Shown: positions 35,064 through 47,198, counted from the stretch's first letter. The stretch: 64,000 bases of DNA from Carex sylvatica (GCA_964058845.1 CAXKVR010000195.1:186001-250000); one strand, 5' to 3'. Numbers and translations: made by a program. The notes: generated by a model not told the origin, from the sequence alone.

Positions 35064-35984
35064 CTATTTTTCTTTTGAAGCACTTTCATGATCTGTAATG
35101 ACCCAATTAGGTCTTACCATTCCATTTTTGGCCTTTTTAATCGCTTCAACTTGGGTTTGTACATGTTCCATGTTGCATTTTTGGCATTCATAATGGTCAA
35201 ACATCATATCATTAGCTTCGACTTTCTCTCCACCAGGAGTAGCGCAAAACGGATGATGATTTTGGCCACATTCTGCGCACTCAAACATATCCCAGGAGTT
35301 TCCTTGTTCTTCACATGTGCAACAAGAAACAATGCTTCTAAACTCTTCTTCATATAGAGTTGAGCTTCCTTCTCCTTGGTCCATCTTAACTTGCCTCTTT
35401 GAGCCTTTATAGGCATAGAGTGCCTCACAACTGGGGCATACATAGGAGTCGTATCTGTCATCCATGACAACTGCTTCCTCTCCATCTAGAGTTATGCATG
35501 GCGGGTGAAATACCCGAGTGCACTTATGACATTCAAACATTACGCAGTAATCACAATTTTTCATTGACCAACAAATTCCGTCAAGGTGTTGGAACGCATA
35601 TATGGGTACTTCCCTTACCTCAGCGGACATCATCAAGATGTCAAACACGCTGACCGCAGCAGGTATTTTCCTGAGCTGGGATAGGATATTGTAATCATTC
35701 ACCATGTACTTTGGGTTATTTGGTTCAGCCTGGTTGAGGGGGTTCTTTTTCCTTAGCCTTGGCTCTCGACCTCTCACCTTCATCATTTTGAGGTGGTTGA
35801 TGCTCAGGGATATTCGTACTTGAGCGGAGCACTGCTTGGCATTCAAGCTTCTGGGCTTTGACATAGACGACTTCTTCATTTGAGTCGCTTGAGGAACTGC
35901 CTCCATAGACAACCACATTACATGTATCATGGCTGTTTTCTTCATTTTCTTCATGAGGGGTTGAACTACATTCCCTTTTTTCAC
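35064..35984 (-). CDS. Gag-pro segment fused to two PHD-like zinc fingers (Tat-like element)
   Basis: This is an open frame of 306 codons, though it may begin further upstream. Residues 1-85 are basic and acidic linker. Residues 90-135 carry the pre-protease motif of gypsy elements (YNILSQLRKIPAAVSVFDIL). Where the protease should follow, there are two cysteine-rich modules. The first has FECHKCTRVFHPPC, then YVCPSC. The second has SCCTCEEQGNSWDMFECAEC, then a His and Cys (GQNHHPFC), then YECQKC, a full C4HC3 PHD-type pattern. The two modules align with each other, so they arose by duplication. PHD fingers usually read histone H3 tails; a role in targeting or regulation is inferred. No DTG/DSG protease motif was found. 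The frame is intact, unlike the gag next to it. Confidence 0.6.
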   Translation of the reverse strand: MKKGNVVQPLMKKMKKTAMIHVMWLSMEAVPQATQMKKSSMSKPRSLNAKQCSAQVRISLSINHLKMMKVRGREPRLRKKNPLNQAEPNNPKYMVNDYNILSQLRKIPAAVSVFDILMMSAEVREVPIYAFQHLDGICWSMKNCDYCVMFECHKCTRVFHPPCITLDGEEAVVMDDRYDSYVCPSCEALYAYKGSKRQVKMDQGEGSSTLYEEEFRSIVSCCTCEEQGNSWDMFECAECGQNHHPFCATPGGEKVEANDMMFDHYECQKCNMEHVQTQVEAIKKAKNGMVRPNWVITDHESASKEK

Positions 35985-36399
35985 ATTTGGAGGCTATCAT
36001 GGCGGCCAGAACATCTTTCGTAAGGCAATCCAAGAGTATTGGTGATAAATTGATACTTTGCACATGTTCTTTAGTGTCTTGCGCTTATCATTTGACTCCA
36101 AGAGATTTAGACATTTCAACGGGATTGGCTGGTTTCTTATTCTTTCAGCTCCCATTTTTGTTTGGTTAGCGATGGATGACCCGATCTTGGGGCCTTGGCA
36201 CTATGGAGTTTAAATCTTGGTCCCATTTTACTTGGGGTGCTCTTATCAGCTGCTCAGCTGCTTCTTGGTCTCCTTAGAGAGATGGATTGTCCATGCCCTA
36301 TCTGTAGGACAATCCGTTTCATTTCCTTTAACCGTCTCAACATGGGAGACAACGTTCACCTGCTTATGAGTCGCAGAGGTTTGCATGGAACTTGGTGCC

Positions 36400-38023
36400 A
36401 GAAGCATGTGACCATCTTTGTTCCTTTATTCGATCAGGTCTTTGAAAATCCAACAATCTTTTATTGGGTGACTCACTGCCCTATGATACGGGCAGTACTT
36501 GGGGTTATTGACAATGCCCGCTTATTCAGGGCGCTTGCATCGAGGTAACTTAAGACCATCTTCCAATGCTTGCTTGAAGATTTTAAAGGCCTTCTCCCGT
36601 TTGAAGAAGTATTTCTTGTTCTTCAATTTATAAGGGTTCTCGTATAGTGGTTGTTTTGATTATCGTGGGGATTGAATGGAACCTGTCTATTGTTAGCTCT
36701 TCTTGCCTCTTCATCAGAGGATTCAAGGTTTCATTCTTGATGGCATAAGCCGCCTTAGATTCATTTCTCTTGGGGAAGTTGTTCCTTGGCCGTGAAGACG
36801 AAGCGGTAGGTACATCTAACTTTGCATGTCCTAAATGGGACAGTGTTAATGAGTTCCTGGTAGGTGCAAGTATTGGCGACACTTAGCCATTCCTTCATTT
36901 TGCCAGATAGATTCTTAATTATAAAATCTATGACATCCTTTTCAAACAGAAGGTGTTGTACCCTAACGCTCATATTACGCCACCTGATGATATATGCCAT
37001 GACAGATTCACCTGGTTGTGATTTTGTCCATGTTAGGTCAGTCGGTCCCTCTTGATTGGTGATATTGGTGAATCTTTTTATAAAAAGGGATGCCATCTAG
37101 TCCCATGAGCGTATGCTTCTCGGTTAGAGAGAGCAATACCAATCAAAAAGCTGGTCCAGTCAGACTTCTGTAGAATTGTCGACAGAGAAAAGCATCTCCC
37201 CTTGCTGGGTCTGCACATTGGACCATATAGTGGTTGATATGTGTAACAGGGTTAGGCTCATTCATGCCATCACCTGAGAACTTGGTGAATAGAGGGACGA
37301 AATACGTCGAGGGATATCTTGGTATATCAAGAGCAGGGGATATGGTTTTCCCTATTTGGTATTGGGGCGTGCTTGGGGTTATTCCTATTGCTCGCATTTG
37401 CTAGCTTATCATCTCCTGGATGTCTTCCATAATGATACCGAAAGGAGACGGTTTTTTTGATCTCTCCAGTGAACTCTAGGTCCGTGTTGGAGATTCATTC
37501 TTTTGATTTCTAAAGGACTCGCCTGATTCACTGGCAAGTCATCAAATTCAAGTTCAAATGGACCTTTTCCATGAAGGATTATTGCCATCTTTCTTTCCCT
37601 TGCTCGGGATTGATGTAACTTAGCTTTCATGTTTTGGAGCTCAGCTTGCATTTGATTAAACAAGGTCAGCTGCTCTAGTGCTTGCGCTGCCAAATTGGTG
37701 TCACGTTGGCTTTCATGTGGTGAGGTTATCACTGCATTATTGAAGCCTTGGACAGAGCCAGCAATGCGTCCTTCAGTTGACAAGATGGGAGGGTCTTTGT
37801 CTTTGCTTTGGACATGAGGGTCATTTGAATTCCCCCTTTCATGACTTGGCCTGTTACCCACTGCGTAGATGGCAGGGTTAAGGGTTTGATCTGGAGATTC
37901 TTCTCCTCCCGCAGGATCTTCCTGTATGGTTATCATGTAGACAGACGGCCCATCATCTGATTTAGAGGGTATTGTTATAAACCTCCATTTCTTATGGACG
38001 GCAGTCGGAACAATAACTGTCAA
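36400..38023 (-). pseudogene. Tat/Ogre-like gag, frameshifted
   Basis: Minus-strand pieces in order: 38023-37409 (linker with a coiled segment around LEQLTLFNQMQAELQNMKAK); 37397-37143 (capsid entry, FTKFSGDGMNEPNPVTHINH); 37096-36761 (KSQPGESVMAYIIRWRNMS, the 'PGES...RWR' gag signature); 36882-36628 (linker); and near 36500-36440 a CPYHRAVSHPIKDC zinc-binding motif of CX2HX5HX4C form seen in Tat gags. Gag builds the particle and binds the element RNA. The pieces lie in different frames and the last has stops, so no intact protein can be made. Confidence 0.75.
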
Positions 38024-38174
38024 GCTCTTATATTGAGACGGGCATGATCAATCCGTGCCCCCAGCCTGTCATGTACACTGGTCGGTCTCTTCAAGATTTA
38101 AGGGGTTTGACTTGGTTCCCCTATTTCAAATTTCCGAGGGGTGCTAGTGCACACCTCCATGTGGAGTTTAGGTT

Positions 38175-38684
38175 TTAATGAGGCATCATCGGATGCCCCC
38201 AGCTTTGGGGCTGATAACTTGGGTTTGGTCGTAGATATGGGGCTTTCTTAAATGCCCCCAGTGTTTGGGCTGGGAAGGTAAGCCTGGTAAAGATAGAAGG
38301 TTGGGCACTTTTGGGTGCCCCCAGCTCTTGAGCTGGTATGCTTAGTGCAGGGGTTTCAACAGGAGGAGCATGGTATCGATTCCTGTGTCGTTTGAGTCTG
38401 CGGAGTTTTCTGTGGGCCTTATGAATGGCCAGCACAGTGTCACTAGTCATTTTGGGACTAGGGTTCGAGGTCATCCTTCGTGGTTTATAGATGAAGGAGA
38501 CAGTTTGAGATATTTCCCCCACTGCACGTATGTGTGCAGTGGAAGAATTCTTTCTCACAACTCTCAGGGGAGAGAATGAGTTATGGGTAGGGAGAGCCGG
38601 TTCAGATACTAATTCATCTTGGTATGATTGAAGGGATCTCTTCTTGGTGACAGGGGTCATGGCATCATGTTGGACTCGAGTCAC
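38175..38684 (-). CDS. Proline-rich ORF upstream of gag with PAQ-LGA repeats
   Basis: An open frame of 169 codons from an ATG at 38684. The first half is basic, Ser/Thr-rich linker. The last 60 residues contain three imperfect copies of a unit around 'PAQELGAP' and 'FPAQTLGA', matching three DNA repeats of 59-64 bp built on GCCCCCAG (38191, 38250, 38314). Ogre-type elements often carry an ORF of unknown function before gag, and this position fits, but similarity to known proteins was not recognised. It could also be a decayed gag N-terminus. Confidence 0.4.
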   Translation of the reverse strand: MTRVQHDAMTPVTKKRSLQSYQDELVSEPALPTHNSFSPLRVVRKNSSTAHIRAVGEISQTVSFIYKPRRMTSNPSPKMTSDTVLAIHKAHRKLRRLKRHRNRYHAPPVETPALSIPAQELGAPKSAQPSIFTRLTFPAQTLGAFKKAPYLRPNPSYQPQSWGHPMMPH

Positions 38685-39176
38685 TTGCTTGGAGGTGCGC
38701 CTTCTGTTGCGCCTGGACTTGGAGGGCAGGGCAAAGGTTTTATCATCCTAACCTTTGGGAGTGAGGTAATAGCACACCTCGTCTTTCCTTTCAGTTTCCT
38801 CATCGGTTATAGACCCGAGGGGTTCTTGCTCGGTCTGCTCGATCACGGAAGCAGGTGCAGAGAACTTTAGCACTTCAGAGGTTGGGACTGCGAAAGCCCC
38901 GAAAAACATCATTCATTCATTATCTGGAAGGTTGTTCACCTGGCTGGTGGCCGCGTTCAGGAAGTACACCATTATTTTCCTACAATTCAAATAAAACTTG
39001 ACATTTCATTAGTCAATTTTTACTCAGTTCATAGGCAGCGATGATGAACATAAAAGGATAAGACTTTACCCAAGCGATCCAATGACTTATTGCTTTGGGA
39101 ATTTGGAAAGTCATTGGTCACTTGGGTATAGTTCATTTTATATTCACATCGGATCTCGAACCTGTGAGGAGGAGAA

Positions 39177-39198
39177 TGTCCCACCGGGCGTGCCAAAA
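39177..39198 (-). other. Primer-binding-site-like motif of the Tat-like element
   Basis: The minus strand reads TTTTGGCACGCCCGGTGGGAC just inside the LTR edge (39201). It fits the TGGC-CGCCCGGTGGGAC type of binding site seen in plant gypsy elements; I could not assign the tRNA. It fixes the minus orientation. Confidence 0.6.
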
Positions 39199-39200
39199 CC

Positions 39201-42200
39201 TGCTGGTGGCTAAGAGCTGCACTGAAATGAAAGGAAAAAAATCAGTTTGAATATATGGACTGATCCCTTCAGTGCAATGGGGATCATATGTGCCGGGTTT
39301 CTCTTGGCTTTCCTTCTGGTTCACTCTTGTGAATGGCCTACAATTCATAATCTGCATATTAGAGTTTTATTGATTGTGGGGATGTTTAACTCCCGATGGG
39401 CGCAAGCTCCCACCGTTAATTACATCAGACGACCTTTCGGGTCAATGCTGAATACCTCATTCATTCCAAGATTTATGCCTATTTTGGTGTAAACTGGGCA
39501 ATTAGGGCTAAAAATGGCTCATGTAAGGTTCATTTGGTTATTTGGTAGGTTCTCGATTGATTTGGGCATGATTCAGACATTTATCCTATGTGCATGTGCA
39601 TTGCGTTTATATGGTTTAAACTTGAAAATACATATTTAAATATCATTTTTATAAAAATATGTCAAGAGATTGACATTTTGGTCATTTCAGGTTATAGCTG
39701 TACCTTGGACATTTTCAATTACTACTTAGAATTGTAGAGAATTAAAATTGAGTTCATTAGAACCAGTTTGAGTTGATTTGGACTTAAAACGAAGAAGTTA
39801 TGACAAAAATGACTGAAAATAGCTTGTCTGTGAAGTTTTGTGCTTCCATGGGCCCTATTTACAAATTTTTGAGGGCTTTTCTGCAAATTTTAAATAAACA
39901 GAGAGTTTTATATGCAAAAGGGACATATTAAGTGATATGTGGACTTTTAGATTGGTGCCAGACCCTCAAGATTTGGGCATTGGACCTTTGAGATGTGCAC
40001 TGGGACTTGGATTTAATCATGGGGCTTTAAGATCAGTGCAGTTTTTGTATTTAATTTTGATTTAACTTTGAATTTTAATTCAGAGAGGAATATGAGTCCA
40101 AATGGTACAAATTTGGTATCTATCCTAACTGGCTTGAAGTCTAGTTTCTGAATATATAATTTATTTAACATTTCAACCCTTTTAGGGGCCTCAAACTGGC
40201 AATGCAACTGTCAGGGATCAAATGTCCATTTTCTGACAGCAGCATTTTCTGAGTAGCTGAACTTGGGAGATTAATTCCCGTCAATTGACTACACCAAATT
40301 TCATGTTCTTTGTATGAAAATCTTCCTTGAGTCCACAGGCTGTCAGGGGTATTTTTATTCTTTATACAACATATGCATATTTATTTATTTCTAAAATCTG
40401 AACTTTGGAAAATCATAGAAAAATCTGAAAAATGTAAAATTTGTGTCTATCTCATGTGCCTTTAAGTCCTTTATTTAACTGTCAAATTCATTTTTTATTT
40501 CAGTCCCTGTACTTGTCAGAATTATCACATTTGTCAGGATAGTGCATTTCACTATTTTTAGCACATTGCATTGTACCAGTTGAGTTATTCATGTGTTTTA
40601 TTGCTGAGTTCATGTTTGGTATGATAGCAGGGATTGGTGCAAAGTATTTAGGTCATGATATGCGTTCTGGTTCAGGTCCATAATAGGTTTCAAGGGTTGT
40701 TATGCCACTGTGTTGGTACCAGTCAAAAGAGAAGGTCAAAATCCAAAGCTCCAAATTGTGAGAAACATTATTTTGACATGAACATAGGTTGTCAGAACCT
40801 GTATTTTTGCAAATAAGTCCTTGTCTTTTAGAAAATTACATTTAAGTGTTCTTTTCACCAAGATTTGGACATTATCATTAAGATATCATAGTTTTTAGGA
40901 GTATGAGTGACTTGATCCAGTATACACTGATGCCTACTCACATCTTTGAAGTCCATCCTTCACTATAATACATATTAATTCACTTTTTTCCCTTTTGCCT
41001 CATGCAATCTGATGCATATAGCTTGTCCTTAGCCTTGCATTAGGGTTTAAGCTCATCAATACACATTATAGATCCATTTGATCAAAGAAATAGTAAAGAA
41101 ACCAGCCGGCTTAACTTTACTATTTCCATTTTTATTATTTTTTCCGTTTTATTTTTATTCTTCAATCCTTTTGTTTAAGTGATTTTGACTAATCAAATAC
41201 AAAGGAAAATCAGCTGACTTAACCCCTTCTATTGTTATGATCTCCATCACTTGACTAAGGATTAAAGAACTTGATTAAAAGAAGGTCAAAGGAAAGAAAT
41301 CAGAAAATCTGAAAAGAAAAAAAAGAAAAATAGAAAAGAAAAGAAGAAAAGGGAAATAAAGGAAACATATGTATAATAGCTTATTATATTCTTATTTATT
41401 GACTAGAAGGCAGATTTGAACTAAAATCATCATATTTTATATATTGGCTTATATATATGTATTTTTATAGTGAGGAAGAAAGAAAAAGTGAAAAGAAGAA
41501 GCTTAAATCATCAAGCTCTGTGCCATAGCACAGAGCTCTCCCTTTCACACCTCAAAATAATAAGATTGAGGATCAGATCAAAAGAAATAGGAAAATCAAA
41601 CCAATGCACAATAAAAATAAATAAGAAAGATGCAAGAAAAAGAAGAAATCTCAAACAAACTTTATTCTCCAAGGGAATTAATACATCATACAGCCTTCTA
41701 GGCTTCTTCTATGCTAAATTATACCTATTAATTTTGTAGGAAAGGCAGAAAAGCACAAAGCTTGCTATAAACTATGAGTAAGAAGAGAGGCAGAGCTCCG
41801 AATTTGTATACATCTATCTAAGTATCAAGGTGGTGTTGGCTCCCTCTCTCTGTGTATCTCCTTTTTGAGCTTCATTTCATGTGTTTATATATCCTATGAG
41901 GCATTAGGGTTTAGGGTTTGCGTCTGGCCTGTGCTGGCATCAATCTGACCCTTCAATTTCATTTCAATGCTTGGGATTTGAGCTCCAGCCCTCAAGGCAT
42001 CATTTGCAGAGCTATAGACCAATCAATTTAAGCCATGCTGGCAATCCATGAGATGTAGCAATCAGAACCCTTGATTTAATTCATTAAAAGTTTGAGATGC
42101 TGGTATATGAAGGTCATGCCCTTCCTCATGCATGGGAGAAAGATTCTTCTATCTTGTCTTGTTATACAGGTGTCATAACAGCAGTACATGAGGTTAATTC

Positions 42201-43198
42201 GGATGTCAGACCCTTCTCAACGTTCAATTTTCATTTTGGATGCACTGTGCCTTATTTTTTGGCTTGTCAGTACACCAGTAGTTCAATTTGGGTAATACCC
42301 TTAAATGCACATCAATCAATAGGTTGCAGGGCCCTATACGATCCTTATAAACCATCTTTATTATCCAGAGACTTCATAATTTCATGTATTTCATTTCAAT
42401 TACATTTGAACCCTAGCTGTTACTGTGCTTTGGTAAATTCAGCTTATCGGGTTTTATTTCCCATCAAATTGTTCGTTCAGGAGGTGTCGCCTTGAGGTAA
42501 GAAGCATTATCGTGCTTTCAATTTTCCTTTTTGAGCTTTATTTCCACCTGAGCCGACGTTTCTCCATTGCCGGAGAAGAGGAGAAGGGAGAGAGGAGGAG
42601 AGGAGAGGCTCTCGGGTGGAGCCCACATGCCATTTCTCCTTCTGCGTATCATGAGCCATGCATAGGTTTGTGCACGGTGCATGGAGTACCGGGTGTATGC
42701 ACATTAAAGAGGTCAAGCTATGCTGAAACGCTGAGGTTTTAATTCACCTCAAGATTGCTTGATCTTGGTGCATGATGAACCGTTCGATTGTCAGTTTGGT
42801 TCATATGCTCATTCTCTGTACTCTAGGTCCATCTATATTCATTATTCAGCGAAATTTCAATTGTTTCGCTGATTGGTGGGCGCAGAATTCATGGTATTGA
42901 TCTGGTGCTCCAATTTGCACACAAAGAGGTTAGGGTAAATGCTATGGGTACTCAAAGACATGTGGCATCAATCAGAGGCTGCCATGTCATCAAAACCTTT
43001 CAAAATTTATAACTCTTCAACCATTTTGAGTTAGAATCTGTATAGTATATCAAAATTCATGGTCTCTCATGAAGATTCATAATATGAACCTCAATGCATT
43101 GCTCTTGATCCATTTTAAAGAGCTTTCATGTATTCTTGGTATTTTCCAATCGTTAAAATATTTTTATTTTTATTTTAGCAACATTTTATGGTACAACA
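39201..43198 (-). repeat. Long (~4.0 kb) LTR of the Tat-like element
   Basis: The minus-strand LTR would start TGTTGTACC at 43198 and end CCACCAGCA at 39201, beside the PBS. Its right part matches 1-1581. No protein is supported inside. 41320-41350 is A/G-rich and 42590-42625 is a GA tract. Ogre-type LTRs of this size are known. Confidence 0.65.
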
Positions 43199-43202
43199 GT
43201 AG

Positions 43203-43943
43203 TAAATAAAGATCTCTCACAAATTACTCGGATTATTGAAGTTGATTGAGTATGGTGGAGGAGATCTTCGGTTGTTGAATGAGTATTGAAGTTTAAGGTC
43301 TAACTACCATGGTGGCTCTCTTGTGAGTTGAGGAGATGAAGTTTGGCAGCCGGAGCACATCTTAGAAATATAACTTTGGCTTCTATATAAAGGGAGAGAA
43401 GCAAATATAGGTTTGTTCTTGTTTTCATATCTGACATATATTTTCCAAAGCTTATACCGATCCATCCGTTCATATTCTGAACAAGGTTAATTCATAGAAG
43501 TTATAGATCTAGGTCTCCTGAGAATTTCAAGCTTTTATTCATTCAAATCGGAGTTCGTATGACCAAACGGTGGCCAAAATATGAAAGGTGCACAGGCTGA
43601 TGGACCATAACGGTCCATGACCGTTGCCACGGTCCTGGCAACGGTCCGGCTCTGGATTGCTTAGCGTTCTGTGATGCTAAATGATATTTTATGAATCACG
43701 GACTATATTGGGATGTATTTTTACCGTTATAACGGTCATTGGATCGTTATAACGGTCCTCAACTTTTCTGGAGCTTTAGCACTATTCAAACAGGTGTATC
43801 TTGGTGCTCGAGTATCCAATTTTGGCATATGACCAATTTTCGAAACCTGCACACATCTCAACTCAAGAAAATTATTAAATGCAATTTATGTATGTTTTGC
43901 AAATCTAGTCAAATAGATAAGTCGAGGGCTTCCAAAGCCAACA
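43203..43943 (-). repeat. Copia LTR D (truncated), fused to the Tat-like LTR edge
   Basis: From about 43203 the sequence follows the promoter-distal part of the 5273/8493/49824 LTR family and ends at CCAACA (43943), directly before the shared internal 'atctcc..ttttgacgatttgc' segment. U5 and R are missing. The minus-strand TATA box is near 43383-43393. Instead of AACGTT, its U3 has ACGGTCC-type motifs (43606-43650 and 43723-43757). Confidence 0.65.
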
Positions 43944-44439
43944 ATCTCCTCCTTTTGACGATTTGCAAAATATACATATCAAGTGAGTGCATAAATTGGT
44001 AATTCTCACAAAGTTCAAAATTTTTTGAAGTTTTTGTTTTTCCTTTGTTCTTATGTTTGTGTGTAGTATGTCATGGAATATCAATATAACATGAACTTGT
44101 AATATATATCTCCCTTTTTGAAAATGGTCAAAAGGGTTAGAAATAAAACATAGTTATGCTCAAAACGAAAAAGAGGGCTCCCCCTCAATTCATGTACTCT
44201 CCCTTAATTTGGTAAAATTGCAAATACAATAACAATAGAATATTGAAGTTAAACCACATATATTTGCAATAAACTCCCCCTTAATTTGATAAACTTATAA
44301 ATTAAGGCATGAAAATAACATATCATTAACAAAGTGAAATCAAAGCATGCATATTTGCACTCAATTTGAATTTTGAAATTTATGTAGTGCAACATATGAA
44401 AATTTGACTCTTTTTAGTTATAAAATTGTTGAAGTTAAC

Positions 44440-45570
44440 AAATTTGTTTTTAGATGTCAGATAGAACATGGCTTGATCATTTTATTCTTCTAAATTAGAG
44501 AATATTGAGATTATAATATTGATCAAGTGAATTAGCATCTTATATTTAGGCAAAATATTAAAATTATAGCACCAAATTTTATGAATATTGAAATTTAAGA
44601 TTATAAATTGATCATTTTGGTGATTCTTTTAATCGGTATAATTTTGAAGTTTAATAATGATCAATAAATTGTGCCTCTAAATTAGGCGGAAATATAGATT
44701 ATGTTGTTGGAATCGATCATATTTTTGTCCTTTTACTTAGACACTTTAAATGTGGTCAAATAAATGTGTCTCTAAAAATAGGCAAAAATATTGAGATTAT
44801 AGTTTGATCATTTTGAGTCTTCTGAAAGTAGGATATATATATATATTTATAATGATCAAATTCTTGTGCCTCTAAAATAAATTAAGAATAATAAATTAGA
44901 AATTTTCGATCATTTTGATTCTTTCAATCAAGAATATATAGAAGTTATCTTTAATGATCACATATAATGCCTCTAAAATAGGCAAAATTTTGAAATTAAT
45001 GAATGGTTATAATTTGATCCATTTTAGTCTTCTAAACATAAGTGAATATTGAAATTTAGAAATTGATCAAGTAGCGCCTCTAGATTAGGCATAATATTGA
45101 AAATTGAAATTTGAATTAATAATTTGATCACTTTGATTCTTCTAAATAAAAATATGTTGAAGTTTTATTTAGTAATCAAATTGGAATGCCTCTAAATTAA
45201 ACGGAATATTAAAAAATAAACTATGTAATTATAATTCGATCAATTGTAGTATTCTAATAGTAAGAGAATTTCAAAATTTAGGAATTGATCAAAGAATTGT
45301 GCCTCTAACAATAGGCAAAGTGTTAAAACTATAATAAATTGTAATTGATCAATTTTGGTCTTCTATGATAAGAGAATGTTGAATTTTAGAAATTGATCAA
45401 ATACTTGTGCCTTTAAATTAAAAAATAATGGGATTAATGGATTTAAAATCTTGAATCTTGAAATTAAATTGATAACTTGATCATGTTATTCTTCTGAATA
45501 AGAATATGTTGAAATTTATTAATGATCAATTAAATGTGCCTCTTAATTAGGCGGAATATTGTAATTAATG
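44440..45570 (-). repeat. Diverged ~105-bp tandem array
   Basis: The phrase GTGCCTCTAAATTAGGC, with variants, recurs at about 44532, 44681, 44766, 44866, 44968, 45074, 45187, 45299, 45408 and 45537. Spacing is mostly 85-129 bp, centred near 105. Each unit also has 'tgatcattttgattcttctaa', 'gaatattgaaattta' and 'aattgatcaa'. Ten units can be traced; they are far more diverged than the 348-bp array. They lie in the 3' internal part of copia element D. No coding capacity. Confidence 0.75.
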
Positions 45571-46375
45571 GATAATATTTTCACATTAAAGGGCACAAAC
45601 GACAATGGCCATCTCTAGATTTGAAAATTCAAAATATTAAAATTTGAGGTGGTTAGAGTTATTTTCCAAACCTTGGTATGATATATATTTATAGAGAGTT
45701 AATAAAAATGAATTAAGTTGGAATCAATGGTTGGTTAATTTGAACAGGTTTGGATTAGGGATCCATAACAGTAGAAAACTGAATATAATAGATTATAATC
45801 TCAATCTTGAGATTGTCTATGAATAGTTGAGTTTGATAATGTAATAATTTAAATATATATTTGATCAAACTAAATTGTTCTCATAAAAAAATAATTTTAC
45901 AATTAGACATTTGAACAAGATTCTCATGAAAGTGAATGTCGCAATTCAACATTTTTTATTTAATTTAAAATTTGGTAAGTGAATTAATTAATTTGATCAA
46001 AATTCAATGAGGTTATAATTTTGTACTTTTATCCAATCGAAAGTAATTAACATGAATGATATAGGAATTAAAGCATCATATCTTAAATATGTATATTTAT
46101 CAAACAAAATAATTTATCATTGACAATAATGTCATGACAACTTAGTCAAGTAAAACATATTTTGCAATTAATATTATCATATCTCAATGTTGCCAATTAT
46201 TAACACCTACTATACTTGTCTTTATGTCTTCATAAAGATAATTCTAAAATAAGTTTTACAATTAATAATGTCAATTTTTAATTTTGTCAATACCCTAAAT
46301 TCTTAGATAAATTTAGCAATTAACTTCAATCAATTTAATTTAGGATTGTTGTCAATTTTGATCTAGTATATATAT
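45571..46375. other. AT-rich internal copia sequence
   Basis: No frame or delimited repeat was recognised between the tandem array and the MITE cluster. Confidence 0.35.
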
Positions 46376-46786
46376 ATAGGAATATGCTAGCATGCTATGC
46401 GTAGCATAGAGGGCCTCCGTGCAACGGCTCAATATTTGACTTTTTAAAATCCTAACGATTGATCCGAACCGTTCATCTTGTTCTCCATATTATGTGTTTA
46501 GAGACCAAATTTTACATTTTTTTGAATTTTTTTTTACTATTTTTTTAGATTTATTGAAAATTGCTATTTTCAGCAAATTTGAACCATAAAAAATAGCGAT
46601 TTTCAATAAATCTAAAAAAATAGTAAAATAATTCAAAAAATATATAAAATTTGGTCTCCAAACACATATTAATATGGAGAACAAGATGAACGGTTCGGAT
46701 CAACCGTTAGGATTTTGAAAAGTCAAATATTGAGCCGTCGCACGGTGGCCCTCTATGCTACACATAGCATGCTAGCAGGTTCCATA
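46376..46786. mobile_element. Foldback MITE, 'GCTAGCATGCTATG' ends
   Basis: The arms read GGAATATGCTAGCATGCTATG and a complement ending GCATGCTAGCAGGTTCC. The core shares 'gatccgaaccgttcatcttg', 'gagaccaaattttac' and a long foldback with the elements at 27007, 47212 and 47760, although the outer ends differ. It lies between (TA)n runs. Confidence 0.85.
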
Positions 46787-46793
46787 TATATAT

Positions 46794-47198
46794 GAGTAGA
46801 ACTAGGGTGTTCTTAAGCTCACCAAAGTGTTTGGTGAGCTTAGCTCCAAAACCTCTCAAATCGGTTTCAAGTGATGAATCCGAACTATTGGAACCCGCCT
46901 ACCTTAAGAGTGATGCGTCTACATGTGAAAATTTTAAACATTCAAATTAATTTAGTATAAAGTCAATCGGTCAAAATTAGAAGGTTAATAAATTAACTTT
47001 AGTGCATTTATTTTTTGAATATTTTTTGACCGCTTGACTTTATACTAAGAATGTTTAAAATTTTCACATGTAGACGCATCACTCTTAAGGTAGGCGGGTT
47101 CCAATAGTTCGGATTCATCACTTGAAACCGATTTGAGAGGTTTTGGAGCTAAGCTCACCAAACACTTTGGTGAGCTTAAGAACACCCTAGTTCTACTC
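46794..47198. mobile_element. Complete 'GAGTAGAACTAGGGTG' foldback MITE
   Basis: 405 bp, both arms present (GAGTAGAACTAGGGTGTTC and its complement). It is flanked by (AT)n on both sides, so any 9-bp duplication is hidden. It is the best full-length copy of the family in 10229-11090. Confidence 0.92.

Larger units (their letters stand above)
31699..43198 (-). mobile_element. Tat/Ogre-like gypsy retroelement, pol-deficient, minus strand
   Basis: Reading from right to left: a ~4.0-kb LTR (43198-39201); a PBS-like motif (39198-39177); a proline-rich ORF (38684-38175); gag (38023-36400); a gag-pro segment with two PHD-like fingers (35984-35064); a remnant resembling an integrase C-terminus (35040-34780); an extra ORF with one stop codon (34545-33793); and a tandem array (33500-31699). 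The gag motifs and the CX3H...HX4C finger fit the Tat/Ogre lineage, as do the very long LTR, the extra ORF and the tandem repeats downstream of the ORFs. Protease, reverse transcriptase and RNase H are not visible, and the 3' LTR is missing: a copia LTR fragment abuts the array at 31690. The element is non-autonomous and decayed. Confidence 0.75.

Noticed and set aside
35725..36063. Second minus-strand frame (112 codons) overlapping the PHD-like ORF
   Set aside because: Acidic/Ser-rich linker in another frame; it may be the frameshifted upstream part of the same polyprotein, and was not counted as a separate gene.
42097..42495. Plus-strand frame of 132 codons
   Set aside because: It lies inside the Tat-like LTR, is antisense to its transcription, and has no recognisable domain.
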